From positions 6,328,501-6,392,500 of the forward strand of contig NZ_CP148752.1 of assembly GCF_040448305.1 (NCBI RefSeq): a stretch of 64,000 nt of DNA. The letters are read 5' to 3'. Position 1 is the stretch's first letter; each line of letters begins with the position of its first letter. Origin of the DNA: Pseudomonas fluorescens. Its GTDB lineage: Bacteria > Pseudomonadota > Gammaproteobacteria > Pseudomonadales > Pseudomonadaceae. Positions 53,959 through 62,719 of the stretch are shown piece by piece. Both the position numbers and the translations under genes were made by a program. The notes beneath the pieces were generated by a model. That model made no database searches. It had not been told where the DNA came from and saw only the letters and a program-made list of their open reading frames with translations.

Positions 53959-55226
53959 AGCTCAGCATTCTCGGTGCCCGCGTGATCGATCCGGCCAGCG
54001 GCCTGGATCAAGTGACCGATATCCACATTGAAGCCTGCAAAGTCGTCGCCCTTGGCGCGGCGCCAGCCGGTTTTGTCGCCATCGACACGATCGACGCCAA
54101 AGGCCTGGTGGCCGCTCCCGGCCTGGTCGACCTCAACGTTGCCCTGCGCGAGCCGGGCTACAGCCGCAAAGGCTCGATTGTCAGCGAAACCCGCGCGGCG
54201 GCGGCTGGCGGCGTGACCAGCCTGTGCTGCCCGCCAAAGACCAAACCGGTGCTGGACACCTCGGCGGTGGCTGAACTGATCCTCGACCGCGCCCGTGAGG
54301 CCGGCAACACCAAAGTCTTCCCGATTGGCGCCCTGAGCAAAGGCCTGGACGGCGAACAGCTCGCCGAACTCGTGGCACTGCGTGATGCCGGTTGCGTGGC
54401 CTTCGGTAATGGCCTGGAGAGCTTCCGCAACACCCGCACGCTGTGCCGGGCACTGGACTACGCAGCGACTTTCGACCTGACAGTGATTTTCAACTCCCAG
54501 GATCACGACCTGGCCGAGGGTGGCCTGGCTCACGAAGGTCCGACCGCCAGCTTCCTGGGCTTGCCGGGCATTCCGGAAAGTGCCGAGACCGTCGCCCTGG
54601 CCCGGGACCTGCTGCTGGTTGAACAGACCGGCGTGCGCGCACACTTCAGCCAGCTCACCAGCGCACGCGGTGTGGAGCTGATCGCCCAGGCCCAGGCCCG
54701 GGGCCTGAAGGTGACCGCGGATGTTGCCCTGTACCAGTTGATCCTGACCGACGAAGCCCTGATCGGCTTCAGCAGCCTGTATCACGTCCAGCCGCCGCTA
54801 CGCACCCACGCCGACCGCGAAGGCCTGCGCGCAGCGGTGAAATCGGGCGTGATCTCGGCCATTTCCAGCCATCACCAACCCCATGAGCGTGACGCCAAAC
54901 TGGCACCGTTCGGCGCGACCGAGCCAGGCATCAGCAGCGTTGAACTGCTATTGCCACTGGCAATGACCTTGATTGAAGACGGCTTGCTGGACCTGCCGAC
55001 ACTGCTCAAGCGCCTGAGCGCCGGCCCTGCCGAGGCCTTGCGCCTGCCGGCAGGCAAACTGGCGGTGGGTGGTGCGGCGGACATCGTACTGTTCGACCCG
55101 ACGGCCTCTACAGTGGCGGGTGAAACCTGGCTGTCCAAGGGCGAAAACTGCCCGTTCATTGGCCACAGCTTGCCGGGTGTGGTGCGTTACACCCTGGTGG
55201 ATGGGCGCATTAGCCACCAGGCTTAA
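53955..55226 (+). CDS. Inactive dihydroorotase-like subunit of aspartate transcarbamoylase (pyrC')
   Basis: 423 aa dihydroorotase fold that has lost its metal site. The normal H-x-H segment is replaced by LVDLNVALREPGYSR, so the two zinc histidines are absent. In P. putida and P. aeruginosa such a protein (pDHO) is needed to assemble PyrB into the active complex. GTG start at 53955 within the pyrB stop (GTGA). The true dihydroorotase must be elsewhere in the genome. Confidence 0.94.
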   Translation: MKLSILGARVIDPASGLDQVTDIHIEACKVVALGAAPAGFVAIDTIDAKGLVAAPGLVDLNVALREPGYSRKGSIVSETRAAAAGGVTSLCCPPKTKPVLDTSAVAELILDRAREAGNTKVFPIGALSKGLDGEQLAELVALRDAGCVAFGNGLESFRNTRTLCRALDYAATFDLTVIFNSQDHDLAEGGLAHEGPTASFLGLPGIPESAETVALARDLLLVEQTGVRAHFSQLTSARGVELIAQAQARGLKVTADVALYQLILTDEALIGFSSLYHVQPPLRTHADREGLRAAVKSGVISAISSHHQPHERDAKLAPFGATEPGISSVELLLPLAMTLIEDGLLDLPTLLKRLSAGPAEALRLPAGKLAVGGAADIVLFDPTASTVAGETWLSKGENCPFIGHSLPGVVRYTLVDGRISHQA

Positions 55227-55243
55227 AACCGCATCGCCTGCAT

Positions 55244-55333
55244 TCGCGAGCAAGCCCGCTCCCACATAAATCTCCAGTGACCACATATTGTGTGAACACC
55301 AGAGATCAAATGTGGGAGCGGGCTTGCTCGCGA
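55244..55333. repeat. REP doublet, 90 bp class, 'GGGC/GCCC' variant
   Basis: Canonical facing arms with the longer loop. Between convergent pyrC' and the TM2 gene. Confidence 0.88.
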
Positions 55334-55340
55334 AGACTGA

Positions 55341-55769
55341 CTAAAAGGCGCCGCGACTCTGCGCGTTACGCACAGAAACCTGGTCATTCAACGTCCAGAA
55401 GTCATACAGCACCCCGAGAAAGAACAACCCGCCGGTCAGCAGGTACAGCAACCCACTGATCCATTTCCCCTGATACATCCGGTGTACACCGAACACCCCG
55501 AGAAACGTCAGCAGGATCCACGCCACGTTGTATTCGATGGGGCCTGCGGTAAACCGCAGGTCAGCCTCGCGATCCATCGCCGGGATCAGGAAAAGGTCGA
55601 TCAGCCAACCGATCCCCAGCAAGCCCAAGGTGAAGAACCAGATCGTCCCGGTCACCGGCCTGCCGTAATAGAAGCGGTGAGCGCCGGTAAAACCGAAAAT
55701 CCACAGCAGGTAACCGATCACTTTGCTGTGGGTGTCTTGCTGCTGAACAGCCTGTTGATAGGGGTTCAT
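55341..55769 (-). CDS. TM2 domain membrane protein
   Basis: 142 aa. Two TM2-type hairpin units: VIGYLLWIFGFTGAHRFYYGRPVTG and ILLTFLGVFGVHRMYQGKWISGLLY, each with the G-hydrophobic-G-HR-(F/M)Y pattern. About four membrane helices. Function unknown. Start at 55769. Single gene. Confidence 0.88.
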   Translation of the reverse strand: MNPYQQAVQQQDTHSKVIGYLLWIFGFTGAHRFYYGRPVTGTIWFFTLGLLGIGWLIDLFLIPAMDREADLRFTAGPIEYNVAWILLTFLGVFGVHRMYQGKWISGLLYLLTGGLFFLGVLYDFWTLNDQVSVRNAQSRGAF

Positions 55770-56020
55770 GAATGACCTCGATTCACACGATAGATAAATA
55801 TTCTTTAATTCTTTGTGACTTTTTTACAGGCACCCGACGTATGGCAAATGCTACCTTCACGCCTGTCAAAGCCTTGTAACACAAGACTCCTGTCCGACAA
55901 TTGCGCCATTTTGCCGCTTTTTTGCCACCATTGCCCTCCTGATTGAATCGACCAACGGCCTCGGAAGCAGCAAAAAAGCTGTTATAAAGTTGCGCGCTAA
56001 CTTATTAAGAGCCTTGCCTA
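55770..56020. other. Divergent intergenic region, TM2 gene / NlpC-P60 gene
   Basis: 251 bases, more AT-rich than its surroundings. No coding potential, repeat or clear promoter pair that I would defend. Confidence 0.4.
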
Positions 56021-56641
56021 ATGCGTTCATTTTTCAAGACATGGCTAACCATTTGCCTTTTGATGCCACTGGCCGCCCACGCCACCAATCGTGAGCAACG
56101 TCTTCCAAACGTTAATGGTTACACCCCAAAATCCCATGCCTCTGCTCCTTCGAGCAAAGACAAAAAATCCGCTAAATATGCTCCAAGCCTGGCCAGCAAC
56201 AAAAGCGGCCTGGTTCCACCGATGGGCACCAAGGAAAGCAGCGACGTGCTGAGCCGCGCCGTGAACGTCCTCGGCACTCCTTATCGTTGGGGCGGCAGCA
56301 GCCCAAGCAAAGGTTTCGATTGCAGCGGCCTGGTGAAATACGCGTTCAACGACGCCACGTTCGACCTGCCACGCACCTCCAACGCCATGGCCAGCGGTCA
56401 TGGGGAGAAAGTCGATCGCAACGACCTGAAGCCGGGCGACCTGATTTTCTTCAACATCAAGAGCCGTCGGGTCAATCACGTTGCCATTTACCTGGGCAAC
56501 GACCGTTTCATCCACGCTCCACGTCGCGGCAAGTCGGTGTCCATCGACACTTTGAAGAAACCGTACTGGGAAAACCACTACGTGGTTGCCAAGCGGGTTC
56601 TGCCGAAAGAACAGAATGCGTTGCGGGTTGTTCAGCGCTGA
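56021..56641 (+). CDS. NlpC/P60 family murein endopeptidase
   Basis: 206 aa. Signal peptide (TWLTICLLMPLAAHA), a Lys/Ser-rich linker, then an NlpC/P60 (C40) cysteine peptidase domain: GTPYRWGGSSPSKGFDCSGLVKYAF has the catalytic Cys, VNHVAIYLGNDRFIHAPRRG the catalytic His. Cleaves cell-wall peptide crosslinks. Upstream AT-rich region lacks a clear promoter. Convergent with pilT. Confidence 0.93.
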   Translation: MRSFFKTWLTICLLMPLAAHATNREQRLPNVNGYTPKSHASAPSSKDKKSAKYAPSLASNKSGLVPPMGTKESSDVLSRAVNVLGTPYRWGGSSPSKGFDCSGLVKYAFNDATFDLPRTSNAMASGHGEKVDRNDLKPGDLIFFNIKSRRVNHVAIYLGNDRFIHAPRRGKSVSIDTLKKPYWENHYVVAKRVLPKEQNALRVVQR

Positions 56642-56680
56642 TTTCAGTGCCCTGAATCTGCATCGAGCATGATGGCCCCA

Positions 56681-56742
56681 TCGCGAGCAAGCCCGCTCCC
56701 ACAGGATTAATGCAGTCCATGTGGGAGCGGGCTTGCTCGCGA
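56681..56742. repeat. REP doublet, 62 bp class, 'GGGC/GCCC' variant
   Basis: Arms TCGCGAGCAAGCCCGCTCCC and its reverse complement, at the convergent NlpC/P60-pilT junction. Confidence 0.9.
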
Positions 56743-56772
56743 AGAGGCCCTTGAAAGCACCACAAATCCTCA

Positions 56773-57807
56773 TCAAAACCCATCCGGCGACCGCGCCGTC
56801 TCCCGCGCATGGTCGCGACTGACCAACCCCTTGGTCACCAGGTCCTTCAAGCTCATATCCAGCGTCTGCATCCCCAACGACCCTCCCGACTGAATCGCCG
56901 AGTACATCTGCGCCACCTTGTCCTCGCGGATCAGGTTGCGGATTGCCGATGTCCCCAGCATGATCTCGTGGGCCGCGATGCGTCCGCCGCCGATTTTCTT
57001 CACCAGGGTCTGGGACACCACCGCCAGCAGCGACTCGGAAAGCATCGAGCGCACCATCGACTTCTCGTCCCCCGGAAACACGTCGACCACCCGATCGATG
57101 GTTTTCGCTGCCGACGTGGTGTGCAGCGTGCCGAACACCAGATGGCCGGTTTCGGCCGCGGTCAATGCCAGGCGAATAGTCTCCAGATCGCGCATCTCCC
57201 CCACCAGGATCACATCCGGGTCTTCCCGCAGCGCCGAACGCAAGGCGGTGGCGAAACTACGGGTATCGCGGTGGACTTCACGCTGATTGATCAGGCATTT
57301 GCGCGACTCGTGAACGAACTCGATGGGGTCCTCGATGGTGAGGATGTGGTGATGACGATGGGTATTGAGGTAATCGATCATCGCCGCGAGCGTGGTGGAT
57401 TTGCCGGAACCGGTCGGGCCGGTCACCAGCACCAGGCCACGGGGAGCGTCGGTCATCTTGTGGAATACGTCGCCCATGCCCAGTTCGTCCATGCTCTGCA
57501 CTTTTGCCGGGATGGTGCGAAACACGGCACCCGCGCCACGGTTCTGGTTGAACACATTGACCCGAAAGCGCGCCACGCCGGGCACGTCGAAGGAAAAGTC
57601 GGTTTCCAGATGCTTTTCGAAATCCACCCGCTGGGTGTCATTCATGATGGCATGGATCAGTGCCTGCACCTGCTGGTGGTCCAGGGGCGGCAGGTTGATG
57701 CGCCGCACATCGCCATCCACCCGAATCATCGGCGGCAGGCCGGCGGACAGGTGCAGGTCGGATGCGCCCTGTTTGGCGCTGAAAGCCAGCAGTTCGGTGA
57801 TATCCAT
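56773..57807 (-). CDS. pilT: Type IV pilus retraction ATPase PilT
   Basis: 344 aa. Hexameric ATPase that pulls pili back. Walker A GPTGSGKSTT with Lys136; AIRNLIRED and the Asp/His boxes of retraction motors; the GMQTLDMSL C-terminal signature. Start at 57807 (MDITELLAFSAKQGASDLHL). Divergent from yggS, as in other pseudomonads. Works with the Pil-Chp system nearer the middle of the window. Confidence 0.97.
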   Translation of the reverse strand: MDITELLAFSAKQGASDLHLSAGLPPMIRVDGDVRRINLPPLDHQQVQALIHAIMNDTQRVDFEKHLETDFSFDVPGVARFRVNVFNQNRGAGAVFRTIPAKVQSMDELGMGDVFHKMTDAPRGLVLVTGPTGSGKSTTLAAMIDYLNTHRHHHILTIEDPIEFVHESRKCLINQREVHRDTRSFATALRSALREDPDVILVGEMRDLETIRLALTAAETGHLVFGTLHTTSAAKTIDRVVDVFPGDEKSMVRSMLSESLLAVVSQTLVKKIGGGRIAAHEIMLGTSAIRNLIREDKVAQMYSAIQSGGSLGMQTLDMSLKDLVTKGLVSRDHARETARSPDGF

Positions 57808-57863
57808 AGCGTCTCTCAATTCCAGTAGAATGCCGCGAACCTTCAGACCGCTGGCGCCTCTTG

Positions 57864-58550
57864 ATGTCCACCATAGCAGACAACATTCTCGAAGTTAGTT
57901 CGCGCATAAACGCCGCAACACTCGCCGCCAACCGTGCCGAAAACAGTGTCCGGTTGCTGGCCGTGAGCAAGACCAAACCCGCTCAAGACCTGCGTGAAGC
58001 CTACGCTGCCGGCCTGTGCGACTTTGGCGAGAACTACCTGCAGGAAGCGCTGGGCAAGCAAGTCGAACTGGCCGACTTGCCCTTGATCTGGCACTTCATC
58101 GGCCCCATTCAATCGAACAAGACTCGTGCTATCGCCGAGCACTTCGACTGGGTGCATTCCGTGGATCGTCTGAAAGTCGCACAACGCCTGTCCGAACAAC
58201 GTCCCGCCGATTTGCCACCCCTGAACATCTGCATTCAGGTCAATGTCAGCGGTGAAGCCAGCAAATCCGGCTGCACCCCGGCCGACCTGCCGGCCCTGGC
58301 CAACGCCATCAGCAACCTGCCGCGCCTGAAACTGCGCGGGTTGATGGCAATCCCCGAGCCGACTGAAGATCGCGCTGCCCAGGATGCCGCTTTCGCTGCC
58401 GTGCAAAACCTGCAAGCCAGCCTGAACCTGCCACTCGACACACTTTCCATGGGCATGAGCCACGACCTTGAGTCAGCCATTGCCCAGGGTGCCACCTGGG
58501 TCCGTATTGGTACGGCCCTGTTTGGCGCCCGCGACTACAGCCAGCCGTAA
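57864..58550 (+). CDS. yggS: PLP homeostasis protein (YggS family)
   Basis: 228 aa. PLP-binding alanine-racemase-fold protein without enzyme activity; controls PLP and amino-acid pools. PLP lysine in LLAVSKTKPAQDL; FGENYLQEALGK and HFIGPIQSNK follow. The ATG at 57864 is preceded by an in-frame TTG; no strong ribosome site. proC follows 34 bases later in the same operon. Confidence 0.93.
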   Translation: MSTIADNILEVSSRINAATLAANRAENSVRLLAVSKTKPAQDLREAYAAGLCDFGENYLQEALGKQVELADLPLIWHFIGPIQSNKTRAIAEHFDWVHSVDRLKVAQRLSEQRPADLPPLNICIQVNVSGEASKSGCTPADLPALANAISNLPRLKLRGLMAIPEPTEDRAAQDAAFAAVQNLQASLNLPLDTLSMGMSHDLESAIAQGATWVRIGTALFGARDYSQP

Positions 58551-58584
58551 ACATGGCTGACACACTTCTGAATAAGGACCTGAC

Positions 58585-59403
58585 ATGAGCAAGACACGTA
58601 TTGCCTTTATCGGTGCCGGCAACATGGCCGCCAGCCTGATCGGCGGCCTGCGGGCCAAAGGTCTGGAAGCCGCACAGATCCGCGCCAGCGATCCGGGCGA
58701 AGAAACACGCGCCCGCGTGAGTGCTGAACACGGCATCGAAACCTTTGCCGACAACGCCCAGGCCATCGATGGCGCCAACGTCGTCGTGCTGGCGGTCAAG
58801 CCGCAGGCGATGAAAACCGTGTGCGAAGCTCTGCGCCCAAGCCTCAAACCCGATCAACTGGTGGTTTCGATTGCCGCGGGTATCACCTGCGCCAGCATGA
58901 ACAACTGGCTCGGCGCCCAGCCAATCGTGCGCTGCATGCCCAACACCCCGGCGCTGGTGCGTCAGGGCGCGAGCGGCCTGTTCGCAACAGCCGAAGTGTC
59001 AGCCGAACAGCGTCAGCAGGCCCAGGAGTTGCTGTCCGCGGTCGGTATCGCCCTATGGCTGAATGAAGAGCAGCAACTGGATGCCGTCACCGCCGTTTCC
59101 GGCTCGGGCCCGGCGTATTTCTTCCTGCTGATCGAAGCCATGACCGCCGCCGGAGTGAAACTCGGCCTGCCGGCGGACATCGCCGCGCAACTGACCTTGC
59201 AAACCGCCCTTGGCGCCGCCCACATGGCGGTCTCCAGCGACGTCGACGCGGCCGAGTTACGCCACCGTGTCACCTCGCCTGCGGGCACCACGGAAGCTGC
59301 AATCAAGTCGTTCCAGGCCAATGGCTTTGAAGCCCTGGTCGAGAAAGCACTCGGCGCTGCCGCGCATCGCTCGGCCGAGATGGCTGAGCAACTTGGCCGC
59401 TAA
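58585..59403 (+). CDS. proC: Pyrroline-5-carboxylate reductase
   Basis: 272 aa. Last step of proline synthesis. NAD(P) Rossmann IAFIGAGNMAASLIGGL; catalytic C-terminal block with VTAVSGSGPAYFFLLIEAM and LRHRVTSPAGTTEAAI. Start at 58585 with AAGGA-like site. In the yggS-proC-yggT-yggU run. Confidence 0.97.
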   Translation: MSKTRIAFIGAGNMAASLIGGLRAKGLEAAQIRASDPGEETRARVSAEHGIETFADNAQAIDGANVVVLAVKPQAMKTVCEALRPSLKPDQLVVSIAAGITCASMNNWLGAQPIVRCMPNTPALVRQGASGLFATAEVSAEQRQQAQELLSAVGIALWLNEEQQLDAVTAVSGSGPAYFFLLIEAMTAAGVKLGLPADIAAQLTLQTALGAAHMAVSSDVDAAELRHRVTSPAGTTEAAIKSFQANGFEALVEKALGAAAHRSAEMAEQLGR

Positions 59404-59427
59404 TCAGCTCTTACAAAGGAATCAATA

Positions 59428-60012
59428 ATGCTCGGACTCAATGACGCTGCCATTTTCATCATTAAAACCTTGGGCAACCTGTACCTGCTGATCGTGCTAT
59501 TGCGCTTCATCCTGCAATTGGTCCGGGCAAATTTTTACAACCCGCTCTGCCAGTTCATCGTGAAAGCCACTCAACCACTGCTCAAGCCACTGCGCCGGTT
59601 CATCCCGAGCATGTTCGGTCTGGACATGTCGTCGCTGGTACTGGCGCTGATCGTGCAGATAGTGCTGATGGCGGTCATCCTGCTGCTCAAAGGCTTCCAG
59701 GTCGACCTGCTGCTGTTGGTGCCTTGGGCTCTGATCGCCCTTTTCTCGCTGTTTTTGAATGTACTGTTCTACGCGATGATCATCAGCGTGATTCTGTCCT
59801 GGGTTGCACCGGGCAGCCACAACCCTGGCGCAGAACTGGTCGCTCAGATCACTGAACCGGTCCTTGCGCCGTTCCGCCGGATCATCCCTAACCTGGGTGG
59901 TCTCGACATCTCGCCGATCTTCGCGTTCATCGTGATCCAGTTGCTGCAAAGCTGGCTGATCCCGCGCATTGCTTACCTTGCCTTCATGCCGCAAGGACTC
60001 GGCCTGATCTGA
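59428..60012 (+). CDS. yggT: YggT family membrane protein
   Basis: 194 aa, two YGGT repeats with about four membrane helices; each repeat has NPL/NPG...PFRR-type loops (FYNPLCQFIVKATQPLLKPLRRFIP and HNPGAELVAQITEPVLAPFRRIIP). Function unsettled, possibly osmotic or division related. Stop overlaps yggU by one base. Confidence 0.92.
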   Translation: MLGLNDAAIFIIKTLGNLYLLIVLLRFILQLVRANFYNPLCQFIVKATQPLLKPLRRFIPSMFGLDMSSLVLALIVQIVLMAVILLLKGFQVDLLLLVPWALIALFSLFLNVLFYAMIISVILSWVAPGSHNPGAELVAQITEPVLAPFRRIIPNLGGLDISPIFAFIVIQLLQSWLIPRIAYLAFMPQGLGLI

Positions 60013-60308
60013 TGAGCTACTTTCGCTGGGACGGTGACGACCTGATTCTGGAGTGTCACCTGCAGCCGGCAGCCCGCAGTGATGATTTCTGCGGGCTGCA
60101 CGGCGATCGCCTGAAGATCCGCCTGACCGCGCCGCCGGTCGAGGGCAAGGCAAACGCGTATCTGATGGCGTTTCTGGCCAAGGCCTTTGGCGTGTCCAAG
60201 AGCCAGGTCAGCCTGATCAGCGGCGAGTTGAACCGGCAGAAACGGGTGCGGATCTGCTCGCCGAAGAAGTTGCCGGATTTGCCTGATCTGGTGCGTCCGG
60301 CAGGCTGA
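60012..60308 (+). CDS. yggU: DUF167 (YggU) family protein
   Basis: 98 aa. Small family with the conserved RLTAPPVEGKANAYLMAFLAK motif and SGELNRQKRVRI. Function unknown. Begins in the yggT stop (TGATG), so it is translationally coupled. A REP doublet follows. Confidence 0.92.
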   Translation: MSYFRWDGDDLILECHLQPAARSDDFCGLHGDRLKIRLTAPPVEGKANAYLMAFLAKAFGVSKSQVSLISGELNRQKRVRICSPKKLPDLPDLVRPAG

Positions 60309-60323
60309 TCGCGTCATCGTTCA

Positions 60324-60385
60324 TCGCGAGCAGGCTCGCTCCCACATTGGAATGCATACCCTTGTGGGAGCGAGCCTGCTCGCGA
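60324..60385. repeat. REP doublet, 62 bp class
   Basis: Canonical arms, 62 bases. Between yggU and metX. Confidence 0.9.
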
Positions 60386-60432
60386 TGAACGATGACGCGG
60401 TCTACCCGGGAAAAATCAGCTCGGACCTTTGC

Positions 60433-60461
60433 TTGCCGCTAACCCCAGCGGTCTTTAGACT
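60433..60461 (+). promoter_or_regulatory. Predicted sigma-70 promoter for metX-metW
   Basis: TTGCCG (60433-60438), 17-base spacer, TAGACT (60456-60461). The same -10 hexamer and spacing occur at the ArsR-methyltransferase promoter (3230-3258). Predicts a leader of about 23 bases. Confidence 0.5.
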
Positions 60462-60490
60462 TACGCCTCATTTCAATGAGAGCAGGGTCG

Positions 60491-61630
60491 ATGCCAGCTG
60501 CCTTCCCCCCCGATTCTGTTGGTCTGGTGACGCCGCAAGTGGCGCACTTCAGTGAACCCCTGGCGTTGGCCTGCGGCCGTTCGCTCCCGGCCTATGACCT
60601 GATTTACGAAACCTACGGCACGCTCAACGCCACGGCGAGCAACGCCGTGCTGATCTGCCACGCCCTGTCCGGTCACCACCACGCCGCCGGTTTTCACAGC
60701 GTCGACGACCGCAAACCCGGTTGGTGGGACAGCTGCATCGGTCCCGGCAAGCCGATCGACACCAGCAAGTTCTTCGTGGTCAGCCTGAACAACCTCGGCG
60801 GCTGCAACGGCTCCACCGGCCCGAGCAGCATCAACCCGGACACCGGCAAGCCGTTCGGCGCCGACTTCCCGGTGTTGACCGTCGAGGATTGGGTACACAG
60901 CCAGGCGCGCCTGGCGGATCGTCTCGGCATCGCCCAGTTCGCGGCCGTGATCGGCGGCAGCCTCGGCGGCATGCAGGCGATGCAATGGAGCATCACTTAC
61001 CCTGACCGCATCCGTCACTGCCTGGCCATCGCTTCGGCGCCCAAGCTGTCGGCACAGAACATCGCGTTCAACGAAGTGGCGCGCCAGGCGATCCTCACCG
61101 ACCCGGAATTCCACGGCGGTTCGTTCCAGGAACACAACGTGATCCCCAAGCGCGGCCTGATGCTGGCGCGGATGGTCGGGCACATCACCTATCTGTCCGA
61201 CGACTCCATGGGCGAGAAATTCGGCCGCGGGCTCAAGAGCGAGAAGCTCAACTACGACTTCCACAGCGTCGAGTTCCAGGTTGAAAGCTACCTGCGCTAT
61301 CAGGGCGAAGAGTTCTCCGGGCGCTTCGATGCCAACACGTACCTGTTGATGACCAAAGCGCTCGATTACTTCGATCCGGCGGCGAACTTCGACGATAACC
61401 TGGCGAAAACCTTTGAAGGTGCCAAAGCCAAGTTCTGCGTGATGTCGTTCACCACCGATTGGCGCTTCTCCCCTGCCCGCTCGCGGGAACTGGTGGACGC
61501 ACTGATGGCCGCGCGCAAGGACGTCTGCTACCTCGAGATCGACGCTCCGCAAGGCCACGACGCCTTCCTGATTCCGATCCCGCGCTATCTGCAGGCATTC
61601 GGCAATTACATGAACCGCATTACGTTGTGA
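60491..61630 (+). CDS. metX: Homoserine O-acyltransferase (O-succinyltransferase) MetX
   Basis: 379 aa alpha/beta hydrolase; activates homoserine for methionine synthesis. Nucleophile Ser157 in GGSLGGMQAMQW, Asp323 in TDWRFSP, His356 in QGHDAFL. Pseudomonas MetX proteins use succinyl-CoA, which sequence alone does not show. Start at 60491 (MPAAFPPDSVGLV). Followed eight bases later by metW. Confidence 0.96.
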   Translation: MPAAFPPDSVGLVTPQVAHFSEPLALACGRSLPAYDLIYETYGTLNATASNAVLICHALSGHHHAAGFHSVDDRKPGWWDSCIGPGKPIDTSKFFVVSLNNLGGCNGSTGPSSINPDTGKPFGADFPVLTVEDWVHSQARLADRLGIAQFAAVIGGSLGGMQAMQWSITYPDRIRHCLAIASAPKLSAQNIAFNEVARQAILTDPEFHGGSFQEHNVIPKRGLMLARMVGHITYLSDDSMGEKFGRGLKSEKLNYDFHSVEFQVESYLRYQGEEFSGRFDANTYLLMTKALDYFDPAANFDDNLAKTFEGAKAKFCVMSFTTDWRFSPARSRELVDALMAARKDVCYLEIDAPQGHDAFLIPIPRYLQAFGNYMNRITL

Positions 61631-61637
61631 GAAAGCC

Positions 61638-62258
61638 ATGAGAGCTGATCTGGAAATCATCCAGGAATGGATCCCCGCCGGCAGCCGCGTGCTCGACCTC
61701 GGGTGCGGCGATGGCGAACTGCTGACCTGGCTGCGCGATAACAAACAAGTCACCGGTTATGGCCTGGAAAACGACGCCGACAACATCGCCGAGTGCGTGG
61801 CCAAGGGCATCAACGTCATAGAACAGGACTTGGACAAGGGCCTGGGCAACTTTGCCAGCAACAGTTTCGACATCGTGGTCATGACCCAGGCGCTGCAAGC
61901 GGTGCACTACCCGGACAGGATCCTCGAGGAAATGCTGCGCGTCGGCCGTCAGTGCATCATCACTTTCCCGAATTTCGGTCACTGGCGCTGCCGCTGGTAC
62001 CTGGCGAGCAAGGGCCGCATGCCGGTTTCCGAATTCCTGCCGTACACCTGGTACAACACGCCGAACATTCACTTCTGCACCTTCGCGGACTTTGAAGCCT
62101 TGTGTCGCGAACGTGAGGCGAAGGTCATTGATCGGCTTGCCGTGGATCAACAGCATCGGCACGGGTGGGCCAGCAAGCTATGGCCTAATCTGTTAGGTGA
62201 GATCGGCATCTACCGGGTCAGCAGCCCGGGACTTGCCGACCACAAGGTCGCAGTCTGA
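61638..62258 (+). CDS. metW: Methionine biosynthesis protein MetW
   Basis: 206 aa methyltransferase-fold protein with motif VLDLGCGDGELLTWL; FPNFGHWRCRWYL and YTWYNTPNIHFC are family marks. Required with MetX for methionine synthesis in several Proteobacteria; in P. putida thought to act as a partner of MetX. Eight bases after metX. Confidence 0.95.
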   Translation: MRADLEIIQEWIPAGSRVLDLGCGDGELLTWLRDNKQVTGYGLENDADNIAECVAKGINVIEQDLDKGLGNFASNSFDIVVMTQALQAVHYPDRILEEMLRVGRQCIITFPNFGHWRCRWYLASKGRMPVSEFLPYTWYNTPNIHFCTFADFEALCREREAKVIDRLAVDQQHRHGWASKLWPNLLGEIGIYRVSSPGLADHKVAV

Positions 62259-62284
62259 TCCACACTATTTCAAGGAGAACGATC

Positions 62285-62719
62285 ATGGGTCGTCTAGCGT
62301 TGCTTCTACTCACTGCCTGCCTGAGCGTCACCGCCATGGCCGCCGACGCCATCAAGAGCGAACGCAAGGAAACCTTCGGCGACGTGACGGTGCACTACAA
62401 CACCTTCAACTCCACCTACCTGCTACCGGACGTTGCCAAGGCCGCCCAGCTGACGCGCAGCAAGGATCAGGGCGTGATCAACATTTCGGTGATCAAGGCC
62501 GGCACGCCGATGACGGCCGAGGTCAGCGGCACCGTCAAAGACCTGACCAGCCAAAGCTACACACTGAACTTCAAACAGGTCACCGAGCAAGGAGCGATCT
62601 ACTACATCGCCCAATACCCGGTACCCCAGCAGGAAATCCGCACCTTCAACATCAAGGTGCAGACCGGCGACAAGATCAACACCATCAATTTCAACCAAGA
62701 GCTCTTCCCTGGCCAATGA
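62285..62719 (+). CDS. DUF4426 periplasmic protein
   Basis: 144 aa. Signal peptide (LALLLLTACLSVTAMA), then a small beta-rich domain with VHYNTFNSTYLLPDVAKA. Conserved between metW and rdgB in Pseudomonas; function unknown. Stop overlaps rdgB by four bases (ATGA). Confidence 0.9.
   Translation: MGRLALLLLTACLSVTAMAADAIKSERKETFGDVTVHYNTFNSTYLLPDVAKAAQLTRSKDQGVINISVIKAGTPMTAEVSGTVKDLTSQSYTLNFKQVTEQGAIYYIAQYPVPQQEIRTFNIKVQTGDKINTINFNQELFPGQ

Noticed and set aside
62197..62715. A longer N-terminus for rdgB
   Set aside because: The frame is open but overlaps metW and the DUF4426 gene; the family N-terminus starts at 62716.
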